This document shows positions 30,993-39,582 of a stretch of 64,000 nt of DNA, piece by piece (position 1 is the stretch's first letter; each line of letters starts with the position of its first letter). The notes beneath the pieces are model-generated. The model saw only the letters and a list, made by a program, of their open reading frames with translations. It did not search any database and was not told the origin of the DNA. Position numbers and translations under genes: made by a program. Source of the DNA: Streptomyces smyrnaeus (GTDB taxonomy: Bacteria > Actinomycetota > Actinomycetes > Streptomycetales > Streptomycetaceae); NCBI RefSeq assembly GCF_017676345.1, contig NZ_JAFFZM010000017.1, positions 158,185 to 222,184 of the forward strand, written 5' to 3'.

Positions 30993-32015
30993 TCAGCCCT
31001 TCCGCAAAATGGTGAGTCCGTTGTCGATGAAGACCGGTACGAGCTCGCCGATCCGGTCGAAGCCCGCGCCGACGGTCTGGCCGAGCGTGAAGCGGTAGTG
31101 GATGCCCTCCAGGATCACGGCGAGCTTGAAGTAGGCGAACGCCGTGTACCAGTTGATCCGGGACACGTCGCGGCCCGACAGCGCGGCATAGCGCTCGATC
31201 AGTTCGGCCGCCTCGGGGTGGCCGGGCGCCCCGCTGGTGGTGCTGACCGGCGAGTCGGGCACGTCCTGGCGCTCGCTGTACATCGCCAGCAGCCCCAGGT
31301 CGGTCAGCGGATCGCCGAGGGTGGACATCTCCCAGTCGAGCACCGCGGCCACCTTGTCGTCGGCGTCCACCAGCACGTTGTCGAGGCGGAAGTCGCCGTG
31401 CACGACGGTGGGCCGCGGCGAGTCGGGCAGCGTCCCGCCGAGCGCCGTGCGCAGCTCGTCGATGCCGGGCAGCTCGCGGCTGCGGGAGGCCTCCAGCTGC
31501 TTGTTCCAGCGCCGCAACTGGCGCTCCAGGAAGCCCTCGGGGCGCCCGAAACCGGCCAGCCCCACCGCCTCCGGGTCGACGTCGTGCAGCGCCACCAGCG
31601 TCTCGGGCAGCGCCAGTACGACCTCTCGGGTGCGCTCGGCGCCGAGCGGTGCCAGCTGGTCGGCGGTGCGGTACGGGGTGCCGTCGACGTGCTCCATCAC
31701 ATAGAACGGCGCCCCGATCACCTCCGGGTCCTCGCACAGCAGCAGGGTCTTCGGCACCGGTACTGCGGTGCTGCGCAGGGCGCTGATGACGCGGTGCTCG
31801 CGGGACATGTCGTGCGCGGTGGCCAGTACGTGCCCCAGCGGGGGGCGCCGCACCACCCATCGGCCGGTCCCGTCCGTGACCCGGTACGTCAGGTTCGAGC
31901 GGCCGCCCTGGACGACTTCACCGCTCAGCGGCCCTCGTATCAGCCCCGGACACTCCCGCTCCAGATGCGCGGCAAGCCGGGCGAGATCGAGACCGGGCGG
32001 GTTCTGTTCGCTCAT
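30993..32015 (-). CDS. APH-like phosphotransferase (acyl-CoA-linked kinase)
   Basis: 340 aa. A protein-kinase-like fold is seen as GGRSNLTYRVTDGTGRWVVRRPP (glycine-rich loop and lysine-equivalent region), the catalytic loop VVHGDFRLDN and the metal-binding AVLDWEMSTLGDPLTDLGLL (in parts: LDWEMSTLGDP). It is the family of the kinase half of ACAD10/11 and of LvaA, not a drug-resistance enzyme. It is the first gene of the two-gene operon. An operator-like palindrome lies 36 bp before its start. Confidence 0.88.
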   Translation of the reverse strand: MSEQNPPGLDLARLAAHLERECPGLIRGPLSGEVVQGGRSNLTYRVTDGTGRWVVRRPPLGHVLATAHDMSREHRVISALRSTAVPVPKTLLLCEDPEVIGAPFYVMEHVDGTPYRTADQLAPLGAERTREVVLALPETLVALHDVDPEAVGLAGFGRPEGFLERQLRRWNKQLEASRSRELPGIDELRTALGGTLPDSPRPTVVHGDFRLDNVLVDADDKVAAVLDWEMSTLGDPLTDLGLLAMYSERQDVPDSPVSTTSGAPGHPEAAELIERYAALSGRDVSRINWYTAFAYFKLAVILEGIHYRFTLGQTVGAGFDRIGELVPVFIDNGLTILRKG

Positions 32016-32050
32016 CGTGGGCGCTCCTTCGGCATCGGTCGCAACCGATC

Positions 32051-32068
32051 ATGCCGACTAGTCGGTAT
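32051..32068. promoter_or_regulatory. TetR-type operator before the kinase/ACAD operon
   Basis: ATGCCGACTAGTCGGTAT contains a perfect 12-bp palindrome (CCGACTAGTCGG, 32054-32065) with matching outer AT/AT. It shares the ten bases AGTCGGTATG with the promoter of the SDR/ligase operon (40538-40547). It is probably a site for the TetR regulator at 37203. The rest of 32016-32261 holds no gene. Confidence 0.65.
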
Positions 32069-32261
32069 GGAGTCCACCCCCAGTTTCCGCCGCCCCCGGT
32101 TTTCGCCGCGCCCACGGCCGCGCTTCCCTTTCGCCGCCTGTTTCGCCCGCCGCCCCCTCGGTCCGGTATTGACCCGTTGGCATCCGGCTCGGTGTGCGAT
32201 GCACCGCTTTCCGCCCGAAGTCCCATGACAGGCACACGGGTCGCGCCCTAGCCTCGGGGGC

Positions 32262-32411
32262 ATGCCCATGGGTGACAACGAGCCGCTGTTCGTACGCGAC
32301 GAGCGTTCCAGGAACGGCTACGTCCTCAACCACCGCAACCCCTCCGGCCTCGCCCTGATCGTCGTCCTCGCGGTCGGCGTACTGATCCTGACCGCCGTCG
32401 CGCTCGCCTGA
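32262..32411 (+). CDS. Small single-pass membrane protein (49 aa)
   Basis: The ATG at 32262 lies 7 nt after a TAGCCT box, which suggests a leaderless transcript; an ATG at 32268 behind GGGGG is the alternative. The product MGDNEPLFVRDERSRNGYVL-type start is followed by one hydrophobic helix (GLALIVVLAVGVLILTAVALA, in parts) that ends the protein. Tail-anchored topology is likely. No family that I can name with certainty; similar short proteins are common in streptomycetes. Confidence 0.65.
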   Translation: MPMGDNEPLFVRDERSRNGYVLNHRNPSGLALIVVLAVGVLILTAVALA

Positions 32412-32438
32412 CCCGGCCGGTGCGGCTCCTGCCCCCTC

Positions 32439-32966
32439 TCAGCACACCCCCGCGCGCGTCAGCGCGCTGCGCACCGCGGCGCGGGTCTCGTCCGGCGAGC
32501 CCGCGACCGAGACGGTGACCCCTCGCTCGCCCCGGCCCAGCGGCTCCAGCGCCTCGAACTGCGAACGCAGCAGGCTCGGCGGCATGAAGTGGCCGCTGCG
32601 CCCGGCCAGCCGTTCGGCGATCAGCTCGTAGGAGCCGTCCAGATGGACGAAGAACAGCTGCTCGGACGCCTGCCGGAGCCGGTCGCGGTAGCGGCGCTTG
32701 AGCGCCGAGCAGACCAGCACGGCCCCGCTGCCGGTCCGGCTGCCCAGCCAGTCGGCCATCGCCTCCAGCCACGGCGCCCGGTCCGCGTCGTCCAGCGGTG
32801 TCCCGGCCGACATCTTCTCGATGTTCCGCTGGGGGTGGAAGTCGTCCGCGTCGGCGAACGGCAGGTCGAGCACCTGGGCCAGCCACTCGCCGACGGTGCT
32901 CTTGCCGGACCCGGACACCCCCATCACGACGACGAGCGGCCCCCGCACACCCTCCTGGCTGTTCAC
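32439..32966 (-). CDS. Gluconokinase (GntK family)
   Basis: 175 aa. The P-loop is VVMGVSGSGKSTVGEWLA, followed by the family stretch FADADDFHPQRNIEKMSAGTPLDDADRAPWL (in parts: DADDFHPQRNIEKMSAGTPL, DDADRAPWL) and VCSALKRRYRDRLRQ. It phosphorylates gluconate to 6-phosphogluconate in the cytoplasm. The gene follows the DUF202 genes with a 4-nt overlap. No gluconate permease is in the window. Confidence 0.92.
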   Translation of the reverse strand: MNSQEGVRGPLVVVMGVSGSGKSTVGEWLAQVLDLPFADADDFHPQRNIEKMSAGTPLDDADRAPWLEAMADWLGSRTGSGAVLVCSALKRRYRDRLRQASEQLFFVHLDGSYELIAERLAGRSGHFMPPSLLRSQFEALEPLGRGERGVTVSVAGSPDETRAAVRSALTRAGVC

Positions 32967-33304
32967 AGCAGCATCATCCCTCCCACACCGACGAGAACCA
33001 GTACGCAGACCAGCGTTCCCATGGTTTCGGCCGCCCCCATCGTCCCGGGCCGGGACCGGGCCAGCCCGCCGATCCGCCGATGGGCGGTCAGCAGCAGAGC
33101 CACCCAGGCCAGCGCACCGAGGCAGGCGGCCACGACGGCGATGCTCGACGGGTCCTCCAGCGCCACCCGCGCCGTCAGCGCCACGGAGACGGCGCAGGTC
33201 AGCGTCGTACGGCGCCAGGCCAACCAGGTCCGCTCCGGCTGTGCGCCCGGATCGCGGGGCGGCTCGGCCGCGCTCGGCGCGCCCGGCGTCGGCCCGCCGG
33301 TCAC
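32963..33304 (-). CDS. DUF202-family membrane protein
   Basis: 113 aa. RTWLAWRRTTLTCAVSVALTARVAL is the DUF202 signature (charged WLAWRRT then a helix). Two more membrane helices follow (VVAACLGALAWVALLLTAH, TLVCVLVLVGVGGMMLL). The N-terminal 25 residues are Pro/Ala-rich. It overlaps both the next DUF202 gene and gluconokinase by 4 nt, so the three are co-translated. Function unknown. Confidence 0.82.
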   Translation of the reverse strand: MTGGPTPGAPSAAEPPRDPGAQPERTWLAWRRTTLTCAVSVALTARVALEDPSSIAVVAACLGALAWVALLLTAHRRIGGLARSRPGTMGAAETMGTLVCVLVLVGVGGMMLL

Positions 33305-33699
33305 CGGCCCGCCAGGCCGAGCACCACGACGGCGATCACCAGCAGCGCCGCGAACGCCGTGCCGCTCGCCAGCACCACCGGGAAGCGCGAGGCGGGCAGA
33401 TCCTCACCGCGCCGCATGGCGCGTTCGCAGCGCACCCAGTGGTTGACGGCGCGGAAGGCGCACAGCACCGCGCCGGCCAGCAGCACGATGGCTATACCCG
33501 TCCGCACGCCCCAGCGCAGGTCGGTGAGGAACTGGTCGACCGCGATCCCGCCCGCGACCAGGGCCAGCGCGGTGCGGATCCAGGCGAGGAAGGTGCGCTC
33601 GTTGGCGAGCGAGAAGCGGTAGTCGGGCGTGGTGCCCTCCTCCCTGAGCCGCTGGGGGGCGAACCACAGCCGAACAGTCACCCGGATCCGGTCAAGCAT
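33301..33699 (-). CDS. YidH/DUF202-family membrane protein
   Basis: 132 aa, three membrane helices. DYRFSLANERTFLAWIRTALALVAGGIAVDQFL (in parts: SLANERTFLAWIRTALALVAGG) is the canonical YidH signature. VLCAFRAVNHWVRCERAMRRGEDLP is the cytoplasmic loop. It is the first gene of the DUF202-DUF202-gluconokinase operon. Pairs of these proteins are common; no activity is known. Confidence 0.88.
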   Translation of the reverse strand: MLDRIRVTVRLWFAPQRLREEGTTPDYRFSLANERTFLAWIRTALALVAGGIAVDQFLTDLRWGVRTGIAIVLLAGAVLCAFRAVNHWVRCERAMRRGEDLPASRFPVVLASGTAFAALLVIAVVVLGLAGR

Positions 33700-33768
33700 G
33701 AGTCAACCGTACGTGGTGACCTGCTGCTCTTCCCCCCGGGGGACGCCGGCACCGGCCGCACCGGCCCC

Positions 33769-34293
33769 TTACAGCGCCGTGAGACGGCGGTGGCACTCCA
33801 GTCCGTCCGGAACGACGTGACCCGCCGCCGCCCAGCCGGCCAGCCGCCGCTCCAACTCGTCCTCGGGCAGGAAGTCCCACCACTCGACCTCTTCGGGCTG
33901 CGGCTTGACGGGCAGCGTGCACACCACCTCGTACACCCGGAGGAACCAGGAGAACTCGGGCGTCTCGAAGAGGAACTTCAGCCGCCGCTCGGGCTGCGGC
34001 AGCCCGCTGACCCCCAGCTCCTCCTCGGCCTCCCGCAGCGCCGCGGTGTCGTAGTCCTCGCCCGCACCCACGACACCGCCCACCACCACGTCGTACATCC
34101 CGGGGAAGATCAGCTTGGTGGGGGTACGGCGGTGCACGAAGATCCGGCCCGCCGCGTCCCGTACCCGGATGGAGGTGCTGCGGTGCCGCAGTCGCTCCGC
34201 GTAGACCTCGCCGCGCAGCCGCTGCCCCACGACCCGGTCCTGGTCGTCCACGATGTCCAGCAGCTCGTCGGCCGAGCGTCCCTGCTGCGTCAT
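33769..34293 (-). CDS. NUDIX hydrolase, Idi/YfcD-like
   Basis: 174 aa from the ATG at 34293. The Nudix box is complete: GVVGAGEDYDTAALREAEEELG. The N-terminus ELLDIVDDQDRVVGQRLRGEVYAERLRHRSTSIRV (in parts: DIVDDQDRVVGQRLRGEVY, LRHRSTSIRV) is that of isopentenyl-isomerase-like and YfcD-like hydrolases. Substrate unknown. It diverges from the flavoprotein gene at 34410. Confidence 0.88.
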   Translation of the reverse strand: MTQQGRSADELLDIVDDQDRVVGQRLRGEVYAERLRHRSTSIRVRDAAGRIFVHRRTPTKLIFPGMYDVVVGGVVGAGEDYDTAALREAEEELGVSGLPQPERRLKFLFETPEFSWFLRVYEVVCTLPVKPQPEEVEWWDFLPEDELERRLAGWAAAGHVVPDGLECHRRLTAL

Positions 34294-34409
34294 ACGCCCA
34301 TCCAAGCAGCACGGCCGGGCCGGACCGCTCCAGGGGGTGTCCGTCGGCGGGCCCGAAGGTTACTCTCCGGTCACCAGACCTCGGTGCAGGTGTACGAAAG
34401 GGTGGGAGC

Positions 34410-36104
34410 ATGGCGTACGACGCCGATGTGATCGTGGTCGGAGCCGGGCTCGCGGGCCTCGCCGCGACGGCCGAACTCGCCGACGCCGGGCGCCGCGTCA
34501 TCCTCCTCGACCAGGAGCCCGAACAGTCCCTCGGCGGCCAGGCCCACTGGTCCTTCGGCGGCCTCTTCTTCGTCGACTCCCCCGAGCAGCGCCGGCTGCG
34601 CATCAAGGACAGCCGCGAGCTGGCCTGGCAGGACTGGCTCGGCACGGCCGGATTCGACCGGCCGGAGGACCACTGGCCGCGCCGCTGGGCCGAGGCGTAC
34701 GTGGACTTCGCCGCCGGCGAGAAGCGGGCCTGGCTGCGCTCCATGGGACTGAAGCTCTTCCCGGTCGTCGGCTGGGCCGAGCGCGGCGGCTACGACGCGG
34801 GCGGCCACGGCAACTCGGTGCCCCGCTTCCACATCACCTGGGGCACCGGCCCTGGGCTCGTCGAACCGTTCGAGCGCCGGGTGCGCGCCGGGGTGGCGCG
34901 GGGCCTGGTCGAACTGCGCTTCCGACACCGTGTCACCGGGCTGTCGCGTACCGCCGGATCACTGGACACCGTGACCGGTGAGGTGCTGGTGCCCAGCGAC
35001 GCGCAGCGCGGTACGGCCAGCAGCCGGGAGGTGGCCGACAGCTTCGAACTGCGCGCCCAGGCGGTGATCGTCACCTCCGGCGGCATCGGCGGCAACCACG
35101 ACCTGGTGCGCGCCAACTGGCCCGAGCGGCTGGGCACTCCGCCCGAGAAGCTGCTGTCCGGGGTGCCGGCGCATGTGGACGGGCTGATGCTGGGCATCAC
35201 GGAGCGGGCGGGCGGCAGCATCGTCAACCGCGACCGGATGTGGCACTACACCGAGGGCATCGAGAACTGGAACCCCATCTGGGACCGGCACGGCATCCGC
35301 ATCCTGCCCGGCCCCTCCTCCCTGTGGCTCGACGCAACCGGGCAGCGGCTGCCGGTCCCGCTCTTCCCCGGCTTCGACACCCTGGGCACCCTCGACCACA
35401 TCATGCGCACCGGTCACGGCTACACCTGGTTCGTACTGAGCCAGAAGATCATCGAGAAGGAGTTCACCCTCTCCGGATCCGAGCAGAACCCCGATCTGAC
35501 CGGGCGCTCCGTCCGCGATGTCCTCGGCCGGGCACGCGCGGGCGCACCGGGCCCGGTGCAGGCCTTCATGGACAACGGCGTCGACTTCGTGATCGAACGC
35601 GACCCCGCCGCACTGGCCCGCCGTATGAACGAACTGACCGGGAACAAGCTGATCGAGGCCGACGCGCTGCGACGGGAGATCGCCGCCAGGGACCGAGAGA
35701 TCCGCAACCCCTTCACCAAGGACCTGCAGATCACCGCGATCCACGGCGCCCGGCGCTATCTGGGCGACCGGCTCATCCGGGTGGCGCCCCCGCACCGCCT
35801 GCTCGACCCGTCCGCCGGCCCGCTGGTCGCCGTCCGCCTCAACATCCTCACCCGTAAGACGCTGGGCGGTCTGGAGACCGACCTGTCCTCCCGCGTGCTG
35901 GCGAACGGCGGGGAGTCCTCCCCGGGTTCCGGGCCCGGCTCCGGCAGGGGAGAGCCGGTCCCCGGCCTCTACGCGGCGGGCGAGGCAGCCGGCTTCGGGG
36001 GCGGCGGTGTGCACGGCTACCGCTCGCTGGAAGGCACCTTCCTCGGCGGCTGCCTCTTCTCGGGGCGCACGGCGGGACGCGCCGCCGCACGGGCGGTCGG
36101 CTGA
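34410..36104 (+). CDS. FAD-binding dehydrogenase (KstD/fumarate-reductase-like flavoprotein)
   Basis: 564 aa. The dinucleotide-binding fold opens the protein (ADVIVVGAGLAGLAATAEL, then VILLDQE). A second part of the FAD site is VIVTSGGIGGNHDLVRANWP, and the C-terminal FAD segment reads GLYAAGEAAGFGGGGVHGYRSLEGTFLGG (in parts: YAAGEAAGFGGGGVHGYRSL). Length and motifs match the conserved actinobacterial flavoproteins near 3-ketosteroid dehydrogenases. Substrate unknown; the surroundings suggest lipid or steroid-like breakdown. A GGGAG precedes the ATG. Confidence 0.88.
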   Translation: MAYDADVIVVGAGLAGLAATAELADAGRRVILLDQEPEQSLGGQAHWSFGGLFFVDSPEQRRLRIKDSRELAWQDWLGTAGFDRPEDHWPRRWAEAYVDFAAGEKRAWLRSMGLKLFPVVGWAERGGYDAGGHGNSVPRFHITWGTGPGLVEPFERRVRAGVARGLVELRFRHRVTGLSRTAGSLDTVTGEVLVPSDAQRGTASSREVADSFELRAQAVIVTSGGIGGNHDLVRANWPERLGTPPEKLLSGVPAHVDGLMLGITERAGGSIVNRDRMWHYTEGIENWNPIWDRHGIRILPGPSSLWLDATGQRLPVPLFPGFDTLGTLDHIMRTGHGYTWFVLSQKIIEKEFTLSGSEQNPDLTGRSVRDVLGRARAGAPGPVQAFMDNGVDFVIERDPAALARRMNELTGNKLIEADALRREIAARDREIRNPFTKDLQITAIHGARRYLGDRLIRVAPPHRLLDPSAGPLVAVRLNILTRKTLGGLETDLSSRVLANGGESSPGSGPGSGRGEPVPGLYAAGEAAGFGGGGVHGYRSLEGTFLGGCLFSGRTAGRAAARAVG

Positions 36105-36136
36105 CACCTCGGCCGACCACCCGCGCCGGACCCCCG

Positions 36137-37105
36137 TCAGGCGACCGTCACCACCACGCGCCCCGTGGTCACCCCGTCGAAGACCCGCTGGACGGCGTCC
36201 GCGGCCCCCGCGAGGGGCACCCGGTCGCTCACCAGCGGCTTGACGGTGCCCTCGGCGGCGAGCCGGGTCAGCTCCTCGTGGCAGCGGTCCACGGCGGAGG
36301 GGTCCCGCCGCGCGTACAGCCCCCAGTGCAGACCGAGGATCGCGTAGTTCTTCACCAGGGCGTGGTTGAGCCCCGGGGTGGGCACCGCGCCGCTGGCGAA
36401 GCCCACCACCACGATGCGCCCCTCGAAGGCGACGCACTTGGCGGACGCGGCGTACGCGTCACCGCCCACCGGGTCGTACACCACGTCGGCGCCCTTGCCG
36501 CCGGTGGCCTCCTTCACGGCGGCGATGACATCGTCCTTCCGCCGGTCGATGACGACATCGCAGCCCAGCTCGCGGGCGACCTCGGCCTTCGCCTCCCCGC
36601 CGACGACGCCCAGCACCCGCGCCCCGGCGGCCTTGCCCAGCTGGACGGCGGCGCTTCCGACGCCGCCCGCCGCGGCGTGCACCAGCAGCGTCTCGTCCTT
36701 CTGCAGGCGGGCGCGCCGGTGGAGGCCGAACCATCCGGTCTGGTAGCCGATGTGCAGCGCGGCGGCCTCCGCGTCGTCCAGCGCCTCGGGGGCCGACCGG
36801 GCGCTCTCCTCGCTGATGACGGCCGACTCGCCGAACGCGCCGCAGGGCAGGACGGGTTGTCCCAGCACCCGCTCCCCCGCCCGGGGGCCGCCGACGATCT
36901 CCCCGCACAGTTCCACACCGGGGGTGAACGGCAGCGGAGGACGGACCTGGTACTCACCCCGGCACAGCAGCGCGTCCGGGTAGTTGACGTTGCCGGCCCG
37001 TACCCGCACCAGCAGCTGGCCGGGGCCGGGCTCGGGCTCGGGTATCTCCTCCAGCCGCATCACATCACGCGGTTCGCCGTTGGTGTGGACGCGCCATGCC
37101 TGCAC
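36137..37105 (-). CDS. NADPH:quinone oxidoreductase (zinc-free MDR family)
   Basis: 322 aa from a GTG at 37105 with AAAGGA 9 nt before. GroES-like domain: VRVRAGNVNYPDALLCRGEYQ and PFTPGVELCGEIVG. Rossmann domain: LLVHAAAGGVGSAAVQLGKAAGARVLGVVGG (in parts: VHAAAGGVGSAAVQLGKA). It lacks the cysteines of zinc alcohol dehydrogenases, so it is a quinone-reductase-type enzyme. It is next to a TetR regulator and the acyl-CoA ligase operon on the same strand (97-nt gap). Confidence 0.9.
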   Translation of the reverse strand: MQAWRVHTNGEPRDVMRLEEIPEPEPGPGQLLVRVRAGNVNYPDALLCRGEYQVRPPLPFTPGVELCGEIVGGPRAGERVLGQPVLPCGAFGESAVISEESARSAPEALDDAEAAALHIGYQTGWFGLHRRARLQKDETLLVHAAAGGVGSAAVQLGKAAGARVLGVVGGEAKAEVARELGCDVVIDRRKDDVIAAVKEATGGKGADVVYDPVGGDAYAASAKCVAFEGRIVVVGFASGAVPTPGLNHALVKNYAILGLHWGLYARRDPSAVDRCHEELTRLAAEGTVKPLVSDRVPLAGAADAVQRVFDGVTTGRVVVTVA

Positions 37106-37202
37106 GGGGGGTGTCCTTTCTGCCGAACGTCGTGGTCGAGCTTGTCGTTCTTTCCGCCGGACTCTCGCTGTCAGGGCGGCCCCGTCCCGGCAACGGGCGG
37201 CC

Positions 37203-37877
37203 TCACGGCCTGAGTGCTCGCAGCAGCAGGTCGGCCAGATGGTCGGCGACCTGCTGGGGGCTGAGCCGGCCGCCGGGGCGGTACCAGCTGCTGAGGTGGT
37301 GCACGGAGCCGAAGTGGTAGTCCACGACGAGATCGGCGGGCGTGGCATCGCTGAACACCCCAGCACGCCGCCCCTCCTCGATCAGGGCGCGGAACCTCTC
37401 GTGGTAGCGGCGCCGCTCCGCGCGCACCTGCTTCTGCTTCTCGGGCGAGAGCTGGTGCATGGAGCGGAAGAAGATCATGGCGTCGTCGAGGTTCTCGATG
37501 GTGGTGACGACGACGTCGGCGGCGGCCTGCCGCAGCCGCTCCTCGACCGGCGCCTCGCGCTCGGCGAGCAGGTCGAGGCGTTCTTGCTGCAGCCTCAGCA
37601 GACGGCCGTAGATCTCGTGCAGCAGATCGTCCTTGGAGCCGAAGTAGTGGTAGAGAGCGCCCTTGGTGACGCCTGCCGCCTCCACGATCTCCTGCACGGA
37701 GGTGCGGTCGTAGCCCTGTTCGGCGAACAGTCGGGTGGCCGCCGCCAGCAGCCGCCGCGGTACGGGGGCGGGGCTGTCGTCGCGGCCCTCGGGACCCGCC
37801 GCCCCCGCCTCGCCCCCACGCGCCTGACGTCCCGCACCGGCCCTGGTCGCCATGGCCGCCACCTGCCTCTCGCTCAT
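37203..37877 (-). CDS. TetR-family regulator, FadR/KstR-like
   Basis: 224 aa from the ATG at 37877; an ATG at 37853 preceded by AGGCAGG is an alternative. Helix-turn-helix: LFAEQGYDRTSVQEIVEAAGVTKGALYHYFGSKDDLL (in parts: GYDRTSVQEIVEAAGVTKGA, LYHYFGSKDDLL). The ligand domain (LSPEKQKQVRAERRRYHERF, DYHFGSVHHLSSWY) looks like acyl-CoA-responsive TetR proteins. It follows the ligase gene by 46 nt. Sites resembling its likely operator (ACCGAC/GTCGGT) lie before itself, before the SDR operon and before the kinase/ACAD operon. Confidence 0.88.
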   Translation of the reverse strand: MSERQVAAMATRAGAGRQARGGEAGAAGPEGRDDSPAPVPRRLLAAATRLFAEQGYDRTSVQEIVEAAGVTKGALYHYFGSKDDLLHEIYGRLLRLQQERLDLLAEREAPVEERLRQAAADVVVTTIENLDDAMIFFRSMHQLSPEKQKQVRAERRRYHERFRALIEEGRRAGVFSDATPADLVVDYHFGSVHHLSSWYRPGGRLSPQQVADHLADLLLRALRP

Positions 37878-37881
37878 CGTT

Positions 37882-37893
37882 CACCGACCGGTG
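37882..37893. promoter_or_regulatory. Operator-like dyad before the TetR gene
   Basis: CACCG-AC-CGGTG, 5 nt before the tetR start, contains the same ACCGAC half-site as the palindrome at 32051-32068. Autoregulation is inferred. Confidence 0.4.
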
Positions 37894-37923
37894 CCCCCGG
37901 GGCCGGCTCCGGTCCTCGCTCGT

Positions 37924-39582
37924 CTACCGGGAACGCAGTTCCCGCCGCAGGATCTTCCCACTGGTGGTCTTGGGCAGCTCGCGCAGGATCTCCACCTCAC
38001 GGGGGTACTTGTAGGCGGCCAGCCGCTCCTTGCAGTAGGCGCTCAGCTCCTCGGGGGCGGCCTCGGCACCGTCGCGGAGGCTGACGTACGCCTTGACGGT
38101 CTCGCCCCGGTACTCGTGCGGGACCCCGACCACGGCCGCCTCGCGGACGGCGGGGTGGGCGTAGAGCACGTCCTCCACCTCGCGGGGCCAGACCTTGAAC
38201 CCGGAGGCGTTGATCATGTCCTTCTTGCGGTCGACGACGTACAGCCAGCCGTCCTCGTCCATGAACCCGATGTCGCCGGTGCGCAGTTCACCGCCGGGCA
38301 TGCCCGCGGCCGTCTCCGCGGGCCGCCGCCAGTAGCCGGGGACGACCTGCGGGCCGCGTACGGCGATCTCGCCGTGCTGTTTGAAGGGCACCGGTTCCCC
38401 CGCCTCGTCCAGGATGCGCACGACCGTCTCGGGACCGGGCACGCCCACCGCGAGGGTGCCGGACTCCGGGTCGACCGGCGCCTGTTTCCCGGGTGGTACC
38501 GAGGCGCACGGGGCCGAGCACTCGGTGAGCCCGTAGCCGTTGCCGATGTAGGGGCCGAAAGCGGCGCGGAACTTCTCCACCAGCGCGGGCGGCAGCGGTG
38601 CGCCGCCGGAGGAGATGTGCTGGAAGGAGGCGAAGTGCTCGCGGGTGACGTGCGGGTGCGCGGCCAGCGCCATGAACGCGGTGGAGGGGCCGACGGTGTA
38701 GGCGGGCCGGTGCTCCACAAAGGCGTCGAGCACGACTCCGGCCTCGAAGCGGTAGGCCAGCGCGAGAGTGCCCTTGTTGACGATGCAGCCGCACAGCTGC
38801 ACGACCATCCCGGTGATGTGGAAGAGCGGCGCCAGCGCGAAGACGCAGGAGCCTTCCGGAAGGTCGTGGCCGACACGCTGCCGTTCGGCGTTGTAGGCGA
38901 GGTTGGCGTGGGTGTTCATGGCGCCCTTGGGGGCGCCGCTGGTACCGGAGGTGTAGCTGATGAGGGCGATGTCGTCACCGGCCGGTTCGCGCCCGGCGGG
39001 CGCCGGCGCGCCGCTGCGCGCCACGGCGAGCAGGTCCTGCGCCCCGGCTGTGGGCGCACACCGCTCGAAGTCGAACACGCGGGCGTCGTCGCGGGTCTGC
39101 AGATCGAGCTCACAGGCCGTCAGTACGGTGTGCACGCCGCTGTCGTCCGCGGTGGCGCGCAGCCGGTCCCAGGCGCGGTCGGCGCACACCAGCGCGGCGG
39201 CTTCCGCGTCCTGGAGCACGTGCGCGACCTCGCGCTCCTTGTACATCGGGTTGACGGGCACGACGGTGGCGCCGGCCTTCCACGCGCCGAGGAGCGCGAG
39301 CACGTAGTGCGGGGTGTTCTGCAGCATGAGGGCGAGCCGGTCGCCCTTGCGCAGGCCTCGCTCGGCGAGGTGCGCCGCGACGGCGTCGGAGAGCGCGTCG
39401 GTCTCGGCGTAGCTGAGCCTGCCGTCGAAGTAGCCGAGCGCGGTGCGGTCGGGCACCTCGCGGGCGGCGGCGCGGAAGGCGTGCAGCACCGTCTCGGGGG
39501 GCGTGACGGGGGCGCGTTGGGCCTCGGTGAGCTGGGTGAGCCAGGGCTTGTCCTCGTACCGGGTGGCAGTCGCCGGGGTCAT
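37924..39582 (-). CDS. Long-chain fatty-acid-CoA ligase / acyl-CoA synthetase
   Basis: 552 aa from the ATG at 39582, which overlaps the SDR stop. The AMP-binding P-loop is ISYTSGTSGAPKGAMNTHAN. Further motifs are GNGYGLTECSAPCASVPPG, GELRTGDIGFMDEDGWLYVVDRKKDMI (in parts: RTGDIGFMDEDGWLYVVDRKK) and the C-terminal catalytic lysine in LPKTTSGKILRREL. The enzyme activates a carboxylic acid to its CoA ester. Chain length is not evident. The operon is SDR-ligase-TetR. Confidence 0.93.
   Translation of the reverse strand: MTPATATRYEDKPWLTQLTEAQRAPVTPPETVLHAFRAAAREVPDRTALGYFDGRLSYAETDALSDAVAAHLAERGLRKGDRLALMLQNTPHYVLALLGAWKAGATVVPVNPMYKEREVAHVLQDAEAAALVCADRAWDRLRATADDSGVHTVLTACELDLQTRDDARVFDFERCAPTAGAQDLLAVARSGAPAPAGREPAGDDIALISYTSGTSGAPKGAMNTHANLAYNAERQRVGHDLPEGSCVFALAPLFHITGMVVQLCGCIVNKGTLALAYRFEAGVVLDAFVEHRPAYTVGPSTAFMALAAHPHVTREHFASFQHISSGGAPLPPALVEKFRAAFGPYIGNGYGLTECSAPCASVPPGKQAPVDPESGTLAVGVPGPETVVRILDEAGEPVPFKQHGEIAVRGPQVVPGYWRRPAETAAGMPGGELRTGDIGFMDEDGWLYVVDRKKDMINASGFKVWPREVEDVLYAHPAVREAAVVGVPHEYRGETVKAYVSLRDGAEAAPEELSAYCKERLAAYKYPREVEILRELPKTTSGKILRRELRSR

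Noticed and set aside
27194..31015. 1273-codon plus-strand open frame over GH65 and the ACAD gene
   Set aside because: Shadow in another frame; low-complexity Arg/Gly/Ala protein with no domain.
30993..32015. Aminoglycoside resistance kinase
   Set aside because: The APH fold is shared, but the neighbour (ACAD) and the sequence type fit the acyl-linked kinase family, not drug resistance.
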